Below, piece by piece: positions 31,833 to 42,476 of a stretch of 64,000 nt of DNA. The stretch is taken from assembly GCA_949825045.1 (NCBI GenBank), contig OX463807.1, positions 10,007,501 to 10,071,500 on the forward strand, read 5' to 3'. The stretch's first letter is position 1; each line of letters opens with the position of its first letter. The position numbers and the translations under genes were made by a program. Source of the stretch: Argyresthia goedartella (Eukaryota; Arthropoda; Insecta; Lepidoptera; Argyresthiidae). The notes below the pieces were generated by a model. It made no database searches, had not been told where the DNA came from, and saw only the letters and a program-made list of their open reading frames with translations.

Positions 31833-32476
31833 TGTGGGTTATGATGATGGTTGTGGTGATTCGGCGCCAGTAAAACAAAGTACTTACTGGTTTAGTCCAT
31901 GTAATCCGTAAGACACATCAGGTTATCCACGTATGTTTCAAGACAGAAGGCACAAAAGAATAGGAAGCACAAGCACAGAGTCATAGTCTAGTATAGGCAG
32001 GAGAAAAACACAGCACATATATTATATTATCCGCGATAGGAAAGCAAATCTATATACAATTAACATCAAACATGAAGCAAAGCGTAAGCATGGCGCGATG
32101 GCGGCGAGCGTGCGTTCCGCGTTATGTTTCATAGGTGACTGATTGGTTTGGCTGACTTCTGTCCGGCGATGCCGATCACGCGTTATCATCGTGGAACAGG
32201 TCGCCGCGGAGGGCTAGGGAGTTCGGACATTCGATAGAATCGAACGGGCATTATCGATGTATCGACCAGTCGATAATAAGTTGGTAAGTATGCTACTTAT
32301 ATATCTATATTATATATACATGTATTTAGTTATATATGTTATTTATATATATATATATATATTTGTAGTCAGTATTTTTGTGTAGTTTGATTAAGTATGT
32401 AAGTATAAATATTAATAGTTTTAAGTTGTAATTGTTTGTGTGTAAGTATGGAGTATGTGTAGATAAATAGGCTACA
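31833..32476 (-). repeat. 5' LTR of the Ty3/gypsy element
   Basis: 644 bp, one TA unit longer than the 3' LTR (microsatellite near 32344-32361). Flanked on the outside by ATAG, matching ATAG at 27199-27202. Confidence 0.95.
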
Positions 32477-32670
32477 ATAGAACAAAACACTAATAACAAA
32501 AGAAATCTACGTAATAAAAACCGTATAGTACTTCCTTCTCCTATGCATGCTATATAGAAATAGTGTTTTCTATGCCGCCATAAAAATATTTTAACTAATA
32601 CCAAATGCTATAAAACTTTGAATTTACATGTTTTAAAAAAAAAAACGGTTATTAAAATCTTAAATCATAA
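32477..32670 (+). pseudogene. LINE D ORF2 C-terminal end, right of the LTR element
   Basis: Continues the frame cut at 27202: EQNTNNKRNLRNKNRIVLPS, then stops, then NTKCYKTLNLHV. A related stretch is at 21740-21910. It ends against the 3' tail of LINE A, so LINE A also seems to have inserted in or next to LINE D. Confidence 0.7.
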
Positions 32671-32789
32671 ATTGTACTTTGATATTATAATATATAATAA
32701 TAATAATAATAATATACGTTTATTGCCATAATGAATACAGTTTTTTGATACATGCAAGATACAAATGTGGACTGTCTTCTACTGACTCT

Positions 32790-32804
32790 TGCGTGCGTGC
32801 GCGC

Positions 32805-32845
<41 letters not shown>

Positions 32846-32880
32846 TGTGTGTATTTGTATGTGGGAGGGTGAGTGTGTGT
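32790..32880. repeat. TG/AG microsatellite in the LINE A 3' UTR
   Basis: GTGTGTGT run followed by GAGAGAGAGA and TGTGTGT. Similar GT-rich 3' regions occur near 40950 (same strand sense) and, as CA-rich sequence on the plus strand, near 52320. Confidence 0.85.
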
Positions 32881-32992
32881 ATTAGCTAGTTTGTGTTTCC
32901 TTGTCCAGGGCTCTTACTTTAGAAATAGTTTTTTATGCTAAACTCTTTCCAGTAAGCATGCTTCAGGTGCTGAGTATCATTTTGGCGTTTCA

Positions 32993-33577
32993 TTAGAGCT
33001 GATCTGTATTTTTTTTAAAGTAGTTAGGGCTTACTTTTGTTCTAAGAGGCGGAGGTAGATCATTCCATATGCTTGCAGCCATAAATCTGAAGCAGCTTCT
33101 GTAACGGGTCGTTTTGTGTGAATGTATTTTAAGTTGAGTTTGATGGCAGGTCCTCAGAGCTCTGTGTGAAGACTTTTGGACCCAATGCAACTTTTCAAAA
33201 AGGTATTCTGGCCTCTTGTTGCAGATAACTCTGTGGACTGTGCATGCGTAATATAGCTCCCTTCTGGCTTTCATGTTAAGAATTCCATATTTATTCAGGT
33301 ATAGAGTTACGAATTCCTTTCTCGGTATGTTGTAACAGAAGCGCATACAAGCATTTTGTACACGCTGTATTGCTCTTTCTGTTTTTCCAGACAACCTGGA
33401 GCCAAATACAGTGCTGCAGTAACTAAATAGTGATAGAATCAGTGTGTCGCATAAGCGTAATCTCAATTCCTCCTTAATGTATGGTCTTATTTTATATAAG
33501 GTTTTTAATTTGTAAAATGCTATCTTAATTTTATTGTTGATGTGGTCTGTAAACTTTAGCTCGCCGTATTCCATCAA
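32993..33577 (-). pseudogene. LINE A ORF2 C-terminal part, separated by LINE B
   Basis: 194 residues: MMEYGELKFTDHINNKIKIA, then IRPYIKEELRLRLCDTLILS, then AIQRVQNACMRFCYNIPR, and the terminal FRFMAASIWNDLPPPLR...NYFKK pattern. It joins the upstream part at ...SAWNLGLM / MEYG. It lacks the catalytic core, which lies on the other side of LINE B. Confidence 0.85.
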
Positions 33578-34985
33578 AATTCAAAATTCAAAAAGAGTTT
33601 ATTTCCATAAGAAACACATAGGTAACATTTGGAGAATGTCAAATCTTAAACTAACACATGTATAAGGTACAGGGAAATATAGAACTCAATTTGAATTCCG
33701 TCACCTCAATGTTTTAGATGCTGGAGGCAAAGAGGCGACTAGAAACCTCCAGCTTTATACGTTATTTTTTACAGAATTGGAGCAAACACCTTCCCAAGCT
33801 TTCTCGTCTTCTACATAATCTGATATTTTGTAGTAACTTTTTTTACATAAGTGATTTTTAACAACATTTTTAAATTTATTTAAAGACAATTCTTGTAACT
33901 CAGTCGGTATTTTGTTGTAAAAGCGAATACATTGCCCTCTAAAAGATACATTAACCTTATGGAGCCTAGTAGTAGGTATAGCCAGTTTATTCCTATTTCT
34001 AGTGTTGACATTGTGCCTGTCGCTATTCTTAGGAAATTTATCAATATTTTTGTGGACGTAGATTAGGTTTTCATAAATATACTGACACGGCACTGTCATA
34101 ATGTTAATTTCCTTAAATTTACAACGCAGTGACTCTCTGGGACCCACATTGTAGATTGCACTAACAGCCCTCTTTTGCAGCACAAATATTATGTTAATGT
34201 CTGCAGCGTTCCCCCACAGCGGTATGCCGTAAGACATAACGCTATGGAAGTAGCTGAAGTAAACTAGTCTAGCTGTTTCCACGTCCGTAAAAAGATGGAT
34301 TTTTTTAACTGCATAAACTGCGGAACTGAGTTTTTTTGATAGCTTATCTATGTGTGGGCCCCACTGAAGCTTATTATCTAAGGTGATTCCTAGGAATACC
34401 GTGCTATCTACAATTTCTAAATTTTCACCTTTAACATTAACATTAGCCGAGACTTGTTTAACATTGGGGAGTATAAACCGAATACATTTAGTTTTGTTAT
34501 TGTTCAGTAAAAGATTATTAGCACTAAACCAATTGAATACCTTTGAGATTGCATTATTCACATCGTCAAAGTTCAAACTGCGTCGTTTCATTTTAAACAA
34601 AAGTGAAGTGTCATCTGCAAACAGTACAATCTCATGATTATCTCTGACAAGATGTGGCAGGTCATTAATATAAACCAAAAACAGGAATGGCCCGAGTATG
34701 GAACCCTGCGGTACACCCATAGTAACAACAGACCCTGGAGATCGTTTTCCATTAATGTCAACTCTCTGTATCCTGTTATTTAGATAAGAAGAGAGATCTA
34801 AAGAGTTATCCCTAATTCCATAGTGATGTAATTTCCTGATCAATGTCCCATGGTCAACGCAATCAAAAGCCTTAGACAAATCGCAAAATACTCCTAGAGC
34901 ATCATGGGACTCCTCCCAGGCGTCATATATATGTGATATTAACTCAATACCGGCATCAGTAGTTAATTCCCAGACTCCCACATCA
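33578..34985 (-). mobile_element. LINE B, 5'-truncated jockey/CR1-like LINE inside LINE A
   Basis: The 3' end carries a tail of TTTTGAATTTTGAATTTTG next to AATAAACTC. A short CATCA flanks both sides, a plausible target duplication. The insertion cuts LINE A between two Met codons. About 1.4 kb remain. Confidence 0.8.
33755..34985 (-). pseudogene. LINE B reverse transcriptase, 5'-truncated
   Basis: About 405 residues open to the stop. RT motif A is GVFCDLSKAFDCVDHGTLIR, motif B is VPQGSILGPFLFLVYINDLP, and catalytic FADDTSLLFK is intact. The thumb (VFLGITLDNKLQWGPHIDKL) and C-terminal domain (VPCQYIYENLIYVHKN, FYNKIPTELQ) follow. The endonuclease and fingers region are missing, and the first residues up to ELTTDAG derive from LINE A sequence, so no functional protein is expected. 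The open frame indicates that it is younger than its host LINE A. Confidence 0.85.
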
Positions 34986-34989
34986 GTCC

Positions 34990-36660
34990 GAGATTCCATG
35001 CCGATGGTACTTGTGCAAGAGCAATGTTGTTAATTTTTACCTCGTATTTTTGTATTGATGCTTTCTCTATTTGGCTTCTTGTTCCTAGCACTAACATTTG
35101 TGATTTTGCGGGATTGAGGGCTAAACCGTTGCGTAGCGACCAATCGAAGATTTTTGTAAGGTCATCGTTGATTTTTGAAATGGCAGTTGCGGTATCTTCG
35201 GCTTTAAAGGAGACATATATTTGTGTGTATTCGGCATAGAGATGATGTTTACAGGACGTAATGTGCTGTGGAAGATCTGCTGTAAATATGGAGAATAGTA
35301 CAGGACTCAATAGGGAGCCCTGTGGGATGCCTCGCGTAACGTTCCTATTTGTGGAGTATATCTTTTCACCCTCTTTCTTCTCGGTCACTACCATTTGCTG
35401 CCTATCTGAAAGGAAGGATTGGGACCATGCACAGGAGTTCTTCGAGAAGCCATACTGATGTAGTTTTTCCAAGATTAGTTGTGGGTCTAGACAGTCAAAA
35501 GCGCGAGAGTAGTCCAAAAGTATCTTAATGCTACACAGTCCGCTGTCAGTAGCCTCTGTCAGGTCGTCAATGATATGCAGGAGGGCGGTTTCTGTACCGT
35601 GGCCTTTTCGAAACCCTGTCTGGTGTTTTGGTATAATGTTATTTCTTTCCACATATTTTTGAACCTGTCGTAGTACTACCTCTTCCAGGATCTTAGACAG
35701 AACGGGTAAGATTGATATCGGACGTAGGTCTTTTAGATCAGTTATAGAGTCTTTTTTTGGTACCGGTATAACTAAAGATTTTTTCCAGCAGGATGGGTAA
35801 GTGTTATATCTAATTGAGACATTAATCATTCTTGTGATAATGGGAAGAGTAGCATCTAGTGATAATTTAATAATGTCTATATTTAAGCCATCATGGCCGG
35901 TTGCTTTTGTTTTGATATTATTTATTATTTTGAGGACTTCTGTTGCTGTCGTTTTTTGAATATTAAAACTCGAGTGGCAGTGAAAATGGCTTGTAAAGCT
36001 GACTTGGTTACTTGACACAATAGGCACTGGCAAGTTCAAAAAATAAGTATTTATACTGTCAGGGTCATTTAGATAATCGGGTATTAAATTAGGATGCTTG
36101 TTGTTGAGTACAGCTGTTTTTTTTAAGTTATACCATAGCTCTTTCGGTTTATTAATATTGTTGTTGATGAAATGGTTAAAATATGCCTTGTGTTCTCGCT
36201 CTACTGTGGCTGTAACTAGGTTTTTCAGACTCTTATAATATTTCATAGAGCTATTAGTTTTGAGATTTTGGGCTTTTTGTAAGGCATCATCTCGTAAACT
36301 CATCATGAGTTTCACCGTATCAGTTATCCATGGCTTAGGCTTCCGCTTTAAAGTTTGTCTTTGGACTGGTGCGTGTTTGTTAAACAAGTTGCTTACATAA
36401 TTATGAAATGTTGCAATCATTTCGTCGACGGTGTTCCATAGATGTCTGTAGTGAACTGTTCCATGTTTATAGTGTCTAGCTTTTGCCGGAATCTGATTTG
36501 TTTTACAAATTTTGGTTTTTTAATATTTAGGTCTAGCAACACCATTCCATGGTCACTTAAGCATCGGTTATGTATCACTTTGATGTCTCTACATAACTGA
36601 GAACTATCTGTTAATATAACGTCTAGTAATGTATTTGATAATGTCTTGTAAGGCGCTCAT
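34990..36660 (-). pseudogene. LINE A ORF2, endonuclease end plus reverse transcriptase, inactivated
   Basis: It begins with the last part of the endonuclease (TLLDVILTDSSQLCRDIKVI, then SDHGMVLLDL). A one-base shift near 36440-36460 moves into the 485-residue frame that starts near 36420 (FHNYVSNLFNKHAPVQR). The RT domain has ILLDYSRAFDCLDPQLILEK (motif A Asp kept) and TRGIPQGSLLSPVLFSIFTA. The catalytic YADD reads YAEY (35227-35238): both Asp are lost. The frame ends in LINE B. The endonuclease N-terminal half is missing. Confidence 0.85.
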
Positions 36661-37606
36661 TATTGTTTAGAGCATGCGCTGGGCCAGGTAGCTGGAGGCC
36701 TTCGGTAGTCAGGTTACGCCGGGTTCGCGCCGCTTGAAGCAACTGGTCGCGGGTGATACGGCGTGCGAGGCGCACCACGATGGGTCGAATGCGCGAGTTG
36801 GTGCTGCTTTTGTCCGCTTGCATGACGGGACCAACACGTTCTGCGTTTATTACGTCCCTCTCGTCTATATTGACTCCGATTTTCTTCGCCACGTTCAGTA
36901 TGAGGTGCACACAATTTTCGTTTGTGACTTCTGTGCACCCCGCGATTTCGATGTTGTTGGTCAGCAGTGCTTGGTCTTTTTCAGCTATATCTGTGCGAAG
37001 TTGTTGCAGCGAAATGTCTAACACAGTTAAATCCTGTAATTGAGTCTCATTCTGTGTGTTTTCCAGATTGAGAACTCTCGCCTCTAATTTTTCTATACGG
37101 GTGTTCTGGACTTGTATAGTGCGTGAGAGGGAAGAAATAGCTTCGCGTAGTCCATCCATCTGTTGGTTGATAAGGTCCGTCATATATATTTTCAGGTCTT
37201 CTATCATGTTTCCGTAAGAGTCTTGCATTAAGCGGCCGAATTCTTGCACTGTGCTCGGTTGATACTTATTGGTATGTGTTTGTAAGGGTTTTTTTGAGCG
37301 TAAGGTGATATTATCCTGTCGGCTGCTACTCGTAGGTCGAAATGACGTCGGTGAGGTTATATCTTCAGTCAGTCCTACGCAGGAGTTTGAATGACCGAGG
37401 ACTGGAGTATTAATGATTCCTTTCTTTGGTTGCTTATTCATGCACTCTGGGCATCTCCACTGATCTTTACGTTCCATGAGGTTGAATAGCTTCTGGCTGA
37501 CATTTGCGCAGTCTAGGTCATACTTGGAGCGACATACACCACATTGTAGTACATCTCGTCTTGGTAGGTTGTTTTTGCAGCCAGCACATTTCTGAGTTGA
37601 ACTCAT
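36623..37606 (-). CDS. LINE A ORF1 protein, PHD finger plus coiled coil, truncated end
   Basis: I start at Met 37606 (MSSTQKCAGCKNNLPRRD); the frame extends upstream to 37714 but the PHD finger begins here. Cys/His ligands: CAGC, CGVC, YDLDC, CPEC (about residues 7-55). A coiled coil follows (RTIQVQNTRIEKLEARVLNL), then an RRM/CTD-like part (IEIAGCTEVTNENCVHLILN, RPIVVRLARRITRDQLL). PHD plus RRM-like domains are usual for ORF1 of CR1-like LINEs, which bind the element RNA. The last residues after NNERLTR are a deletion junction into the endonuclease. Open but probably not functional. Confidence 0.75.
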   Translation of the reverse strand: MSSTQKCAGCKNNLPRRDVLQCGVCRSKYDLDCANVSQKLFNLMERKDQWRCPECMNKQPKKGIINTPVLGHSNSCVGLTEDITSPTSFRPTSSSRQDNITLRSKKPLQTHTNKYQPSTVQEFGRLMQDSYGNMIEDLKIYMTDLINQQMDGLREAISSLSRTIQVQNTRIEKLEARVLNLENTQNETQLQDLTVLDISLQQLRTDIAEKDQALLTNNIEIAGCTEVTNENCVHLILNVAKKIGVNIDERDVINAERVGPVMQADKSSTNSRIRPIVVRLARRITRDQLLQAARTRRNLTTEGLQLPGPAHALNNNERLTRHYQIHY

Positions 37607-37745
37607 CAACTGGTGGCGACCTCTAGTACGGAAGCGGCCAATATGATATCGATCCTTGAAATATATAGATTCTGCTGCAAGGAAGTGGTTCTCGATTATG
37701 ATAATAGGTGGCACTAGTAGTAGTAGTAGTATATTAATGAATACT

Positions 37746-38170
37746 TTTATCTACGCACGTTTCATAAATGCTCTAATATCGACTCAGAAACCATTGGGCA
37801 ATAACCTGCATTATGACACATCGATGCGGATATGGCAATTTACAGACAAACTAATTTTTATTTAAGGCATCGATTAATCGATTTCAACTACACACTTTTG
37901 TTGGTGACACTGCTTTACCGACACGAAACATTCAAACCGCTTTACCGGCATTGGTGGTACCGCCATGACAGTTGTCATTTTTTTATTTGTTTGTTGTTTG
38001 GTTTTACGAATGCTTTGTGAACCGATTTTAGAGGTAAAGTTCATAGGATATGCAACTGTTGGCCTAATTGGCCTTAAAACACTCGTGTGATACTCGCTTC
38101 GCTCGTTCCATAAAAACACACTCGTGATTTGAGCCCCTTATTTATTATACGACAGTTGCATAAACTACTA
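37746..38170 (+). repeat. Family B element, copy 2
   Basis: Runs TTTATCTACGCACGTTTCAT to GACAGTTGCATAAACTACTA, the inverse of copy 1 at 20985-21712, about 300 bp shorter. Shared blocks: GACTCAGAAACCAT, ATTATGACACATCGATGCGG, AAACCGCTTTACC, ACTCGCTTCGCTCG. Confidence 0.75.
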
Positions 38171-38774
38171 TAATGACAAAAAACTGATTACTCAAAAAAT
38201 CCGCGTCGAAGTAAATGGGCTGGATTGAGTTTTCTTGCCGTTTCTTTCTGGTCTTAGCCCAGGGTTTGTGAAGCGGTGTAACTTCGCAATATTATTATAC
38301 CTAGAGTCATAAAATAAAACTATAATAAAATATCTATACTGATACTAATTTAAGTTGTAAATATGTCCACTACTCTAAATATGGTTAGATTAAATTTAGA
38401 TTTAAGCTGTTATATAATAAGGTTAATATTTGTATACCCAGTACTTCTGGGTAACATCCTTTGAAACACTGTTAATAATATAAACCTAGTTAAAAAACAA
38501 TGATGAACAAATAAACTTCTTTTTTTTGGGAGGACATACCTGAAATTTGCCACTCAAGAGCATTGAGCCCTCATTCCTGAACATAATAACAATAAGTATC
38601 TAAAGTTGTATACTAGTTATTAATAATTATTTCTGCTTAGGCTCCAGCTGTCGACTGGACCCTTGGGACGCGAATTATTTCAAGAGAGGATCCAGAACAA
38701 GAGAAACATTAAAAAAATTGCAACTTTTTGGTAATTCGCTTTTTTCTTAAAACAATAACAATAAGCATTTAAAT
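38171..38774. other. Unassigned DNA, possibly LINE 3' sequence
   Basis: AT-rich with several ATAATAAA-like stretches. GAGTTTTCTTGCCGTTTCTT near 38227 looks like a LINE 3' UTR motif, but I cannot assign it. Confidence 0.35.
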
Positions 38775-38940
38775 ACAGGTAAATACATTGCTTCTGGCCT
38801 CACACTAGGATTCCCGTGACGTGGGAACCGGAAACAGTGACATCACACACATATAAACATCCAAGACCTTGGGGTTTTTCTTCTGTAACCCTTCTAGCCA
38901 CAACATCAGCACCACAGAGGTCTTATAAAGGTTACACATA
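38775..38940 (-). repeat. tRNA-derived SINE, minus strand
   Basis: On the minus strand the head (GACCTCTGTGGTGCTGATGT) is followed by CCCCAAGGTCTTGGATGTTT, GATGTCACTGTTTCCGGTTC and ATCCTAGTGTGAGGCCAGAA. It belongs to the family at 8530 and 51655. Confidence 0.7.
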
Positions 38941-39201
38941 TGTGGAAAGTAGACATGCCGTGGGTGCATTGTAGCACACTGTTTCTTATCAGTTTAGAAC
39001 AGAATTTATCTTGTTGTCAAGGTTGATCAAATGTCAGTGATAAACGTATGAAATATGTGTGTATTTTTTACTTGATTTAAGAAATCCTTGCGCTTACCAC
39101 AGTATGCGCTTACTTTTCTCGATTGGATATCAGTGTAACACATGTAAAGACTTACCTACATGTCTGAGCTACTGGACCCAAAATATAAAGAGAAATATTA
39201 A

Positions 39202-39448
39202 ACTGCACATCAAAAATACTGATTTGCACAGCAAATACCAGGGCAAAATGTGAATATTAAATGGTATATGTGAATGGTAAAGGCGGTGAGCTAAGCGCAG
39301 CCTCCTTTATCCTTCGTGTTAGGTTGAACATGCAAGAACAACAAAAAATACTTAAAACATAAGCTTGAGTACACATAACATATTTTAAACTTAAAATTGT
39401 TTTTGCTGATCCATTTTTGCTGTGCAAATCAGTATTTTTGATGTGCGA
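39202..39448 (+). repeat. Family E element, best-preserved copy
   Basis: ACTGCACATCAAAAATACTG and TCAGTATTTTTGATGTGCGA are inverted repeats; complementarity runs about 37 bp into TTTGCACAGCAAA. ATTAAA flanks both sides (TTAA at 39198-39201 and 39449-39452). Length is 247 bp. An inner palindrome is built from GGTAAAGGCGG and CCTCCTTTATCC. Small non-autonomous DNA element; transposase class unknown. Confidence 0.85.
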
Positions 39449-39489
39449 TTAAATACTAGCCAAATATAAATACAGCTTCTCTGGCAAGT

Positions 39490-39552
39490 CCCCGCCAAGG
39501 CCAGCTCGTTGGCATGTCCGCGCCAGCGCCAGCTCGTTGGCATGTCCGCGGG
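39490..39552 (+). repeat. 28-bp tandem duplication
   Basis: GCCAGCTCGTTGGCATGTCC occurs twice 28 bases apart, with CGCGCCAGC between. GC-rich in an AT-rich setting; no known function. Confidence 0.85.
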
Positions 39553-39949
39553 TCGCAACAGATGGTTCGAGTACGGCGATCCTCTCTCTCTCCTTTAAGA
39601 AATTTATTGCCAATAGAAATATGGCATTATGCTAAGTGGGCATATAAATTATTAAGCGATGATATTTATCCTTCAATATATTTTATTGGCAGTTTTTGTA
39701 TACGAGACTTAATAATTATGTAATATATATTTTGCTTTGTCAACTTCGCTTAAGCTTGGTAATCCAAACTCTATAGAGCTATTCAGGAGCTTCGAACTAA
39801 AACTTAAATTCTTAGTCTATTACAAATATTTTAATTAGAATAACTTATTAGAATTAGTAGTTATAAGGTATATGTATACTATTTCTGCTTATAAACAAGA
39901 AACAGGTATCCTTAAATGATTGTTAGGGCCAGTTCTAACTAAAATAGCC

Positions 39950-40228
39950 TTTTATTAGGTTATGGGCCGATCCATATAGAAAAAAGGCTTATTTCAGTAA
40001 AAGTTACCGTTACAGTGGACAATCGAAAAAAATGTCCTGAAAATCTGTGAAGATTCGTCTAAATTCACCGAAATCGATGAATAGCGAAACGTGGTGAGGT
40101 TACCGGTCAACATGTCTGCCATGTCTAACCTCCAAATTGAGAAGTTATCCGGTCGAGACAACTACAATACCTGGAAATTCGCCGACCAAACGTATCTTCA
40201 GCATGAAGAACTCTGGGATTGTATTTGA
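39950..40228 (+). pseudogene. Ty1/copia retrotransposon 5' fragment with gag start
   Basis: GGTTATGGGCC near 39957 is the initiator-tRNA-Met-type primer site of copia elements. ATG at 40112 opens MSAMSNLQIEKLSGRDNYN, then TWKFADQTYLQHEELWDCI, the N-terminal gag signature (LNG-NY--WK---YL---ELWD), and stops at TGA 40226-40228. No protease, integrase or RT follows. The LTR to the left could not be bounded. Recognisable but only a scrap. Confidence 0.7.
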
Positions 40229-40684
40229 CTACTGGGATTGATAATTAACGTCAAAACGAGTGTTCAACACATGTTTAAAAACGAAAACGTAGGTATTCGA
40301 CGTTTGTTTTGAGGTTAAACGCTGTATAATATTTTCTGTGGTAACACGGTTAGTGTCTAGCTGCACGCCGTTGCAACTCGGTCGACTGGTTAGTTCAACG
40401 TTAAACCGCTCGAACTTTCTCGTACGAACGAAGCTTTGAATTTGCACGAAGCTTAGTGTCGTGTGAAAACTGCTTCAGTGCATAACGGACTGTTGTTTGA
40501 ATTCACTTCTTTTCCTGCATTTTTATCTCAATAAAGGGTTGCGTGGGGCTGCTACATCACACACGGATCCCATGGCCACGTTCTAGAATTTTCGAGAGAT
40601 ATACATAGAGCCTTTTGCTGGAAAATTGCTAGCCAGCCACATGTTACCCAGCTTTACTTTCTCCAAAGGAGGACATAATCAAAT

Positions 40685-41540
40685 ATTAATTTCAAATCAA
40701 ATATTTATTTATTCAAAGAAAAGAAACAGAAAACGTTTACAATATGTGAGGCCCTTAGCTAAAATGTGACACATGATAATTGAGTCATCTGAGCCTGAGC
40801 TAGGTGTTAACCTGTATTTCAGACTACAGTGCTCTTCCTATAATATATATATAAAGCTAATTTAAGTTACACGGTCACTTTTTTATACAAAAATTACTGA
40901 CTAATACTGACTAAAGACAAAGTTATAAAAATATGAAAAAAATGGGTGTGTGGGTGAGTGGGTGAGCCTCTCTGTGTGTAGTATGAGTATGAGTGAGTGT
41001 TTGTGAGAGGGTGTGTGAGGTAATAAAAATAATAATAAAACAACGTTACTATGTCAATATAGTGTACAAGTCAGATTAATATAAAGTATGCGTTATATTT
41101 TTTTTTTTAACAGATGAATTGATGAACTGCCTTGTGCACCTTTATGAAGGTAGCTAGGTAGTTATGATCAGTAGGTCCTTCGTTTTGTCATAATTAAGTG
41201 ATTGCAATGTTTTATAGACAATCTTTTTAAGTTTATAGTTGTTGAGGGAATAAATATGAGCTATTCTATTAATTCTATTATATATGAAAGGACCGAGGAA
41301 GCAGAAGAATTTATGGGCAAAGGATGTTCGGAATAATGTATAATCCAAACAGCCTCTATCCTTCCGCCGTCTGGTCAGCAGATAGGGGACATACTGATCA
41401 CTATTTAAGTACCGAATCAGAAAATGTATGCAGGGTAACAAACCAACACAGACGAATTTCTCTAAATAGTTGATACTCAGAATGATTGAGATGGTTTTAG
41501 ATTTTCCAAGAACTAAACATAAACAAAACACACAAGATCA
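40685..41540 (-). pseudogene. LINE ORF2 C-terminal fragment with 3' UTR
   Basis: Minus-strand frame 41531-41154 ends in YLLTRRRKDRGCLDYTLFRT, FLGPFIYNRINRIAHI, LKKIVYKTL, the post-RT tail of jockey/CR1-like ORF2. The GT-rich stretch near 40940-41020 and a tail of CAAATATTTGATTTGAAATT at 40685-40720 are its 3' UTR and short-repeat tail. 5'-truncated. Confidence 0.65.
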
Positions 41541-42476
41541 AAGTAATTTAATTACATACGTGCTTCGTTGTTTATCGTATCGTATAAGTAATTTACGTTT
41601 AAGTATTTGCGTGGGAAGTCAATAAAGTAAACAACCTTGCATGGCACTAGCCCCTCAGTTAGATCTTAGAGATCTTTGTTTGTTTACCGTGGTTTGTTTT
41701 TTGTACATAATGGCACTATAGAGAAAGAAAATTCTAAAATATAGCATATTCCCTGTAAGTATTCGTTATATCGACATTTAGTATGTAGATATAACGAAGA
41801 TAAGTACTAGCAACTCCTATGATGCTCAGTATTATTATCAACATTCCCGTATTTGTCAGAAAATTCCAATAATACAGAACTGGCCTAGATAGTCCAAATA
41901 CCTAACGTGTACTCAATGACTTGCTAGCTTAGACCTGGGAAAATAAATAGACGTTACGTGGAAGTTAACACGATATACTTTATCAGTAAAAGTGTCTCCA
42001 GACAAAATACCTTAGTTCACACATCGAAGATCGTTTTATTTTTTGCGAGGTTTGCCTTTTATACTTTAGTATACCTAAGAAGTATAGAAAGAGATAAAGA
42101 AAAGCGATTTACCTAACACAGCCACCCAGTGAAGCTTGGTCAGCTGGGGTGGTCTAGACCAAACCTTAGGTACTCTATATACATACATACAGATTATATG
42201 GAGTAAGAGGCCAATCTGTTCTTCAGAGGACTTTATTGAAGATTTTCAAAACATAATATGAGCAACATAATAATGATAATATTTTACTACACTTACCGAA
42301 TTGTGAAAAAGGACATTGAATGAATATTTAATTTTTAGTGTTTTGTATAGGTATTTCTTAATTTTATTCGAATGTTATTTTATTTAATTAAATTTTTGCT
42401 TGACATCAATTTCAATTCAAACAATCTTTTGTTTAGGCTGTTTATTAATTTATGTAAATCAATTGTAAAATACACA
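41541..42476. other. AT-rich DNA without a recognised gene
   Basis: No long frame. A short inverted pair ATTCGTTATATCGACATTTA / GTAGATATAACGAA lies near 41760-41800. Confidence 0.45.

Larger units (their letters stand above)
27203..32476 (-). mobile_element. Complete Ty3/gypsy LTR retrotransposon, CsRn1-like
   Basis: A 5274-bp element on the minus strand: 5' LTR 31833-32476, primer site, gag, pol, polypurine tract, 3' LTR 27203-27844. The LTRs begin TGTAGCC and end CCCACA in element orientation. By eye they are the same except for one TA unit in a TA microsatellite. ATAG flanks both sides as a 4-bp target duplication. The gag CWYH...C...C zinc motif and a tRNA-Trp-complementary primer site are hallmarks of the CsRn1 clade. 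No env gene is present. With open gag and pol it may be active; that is inference. It lies within LINE D. Confidence 0.95.
32694..37735 (-). mobile_element. LINE A, nearly full-length CR1/Zenon-like LINE, interrupted
   Basis: Minus-strand LINE with PHD-finger ORF1 (36623-37606), ORF2 remnants (34990-36660 and 32993-33577), and a 3' UTR with TG/AG-rich runs (32794-32880) ending in AATAAACGTATATTATTATT, a short-repeat tail. LINE B sits in ORF2. Most of the endonuclease is deleted between ORF1 and ORF2. The 5' boundary near 37735 is approximate because a family B element follows. Confidence 0.8.

Noticed and set aside
36714..37043. Frames overlapping LINE A ORF1 in other frames
   Set aside because: Shadows of the ORF1 coding sequence.
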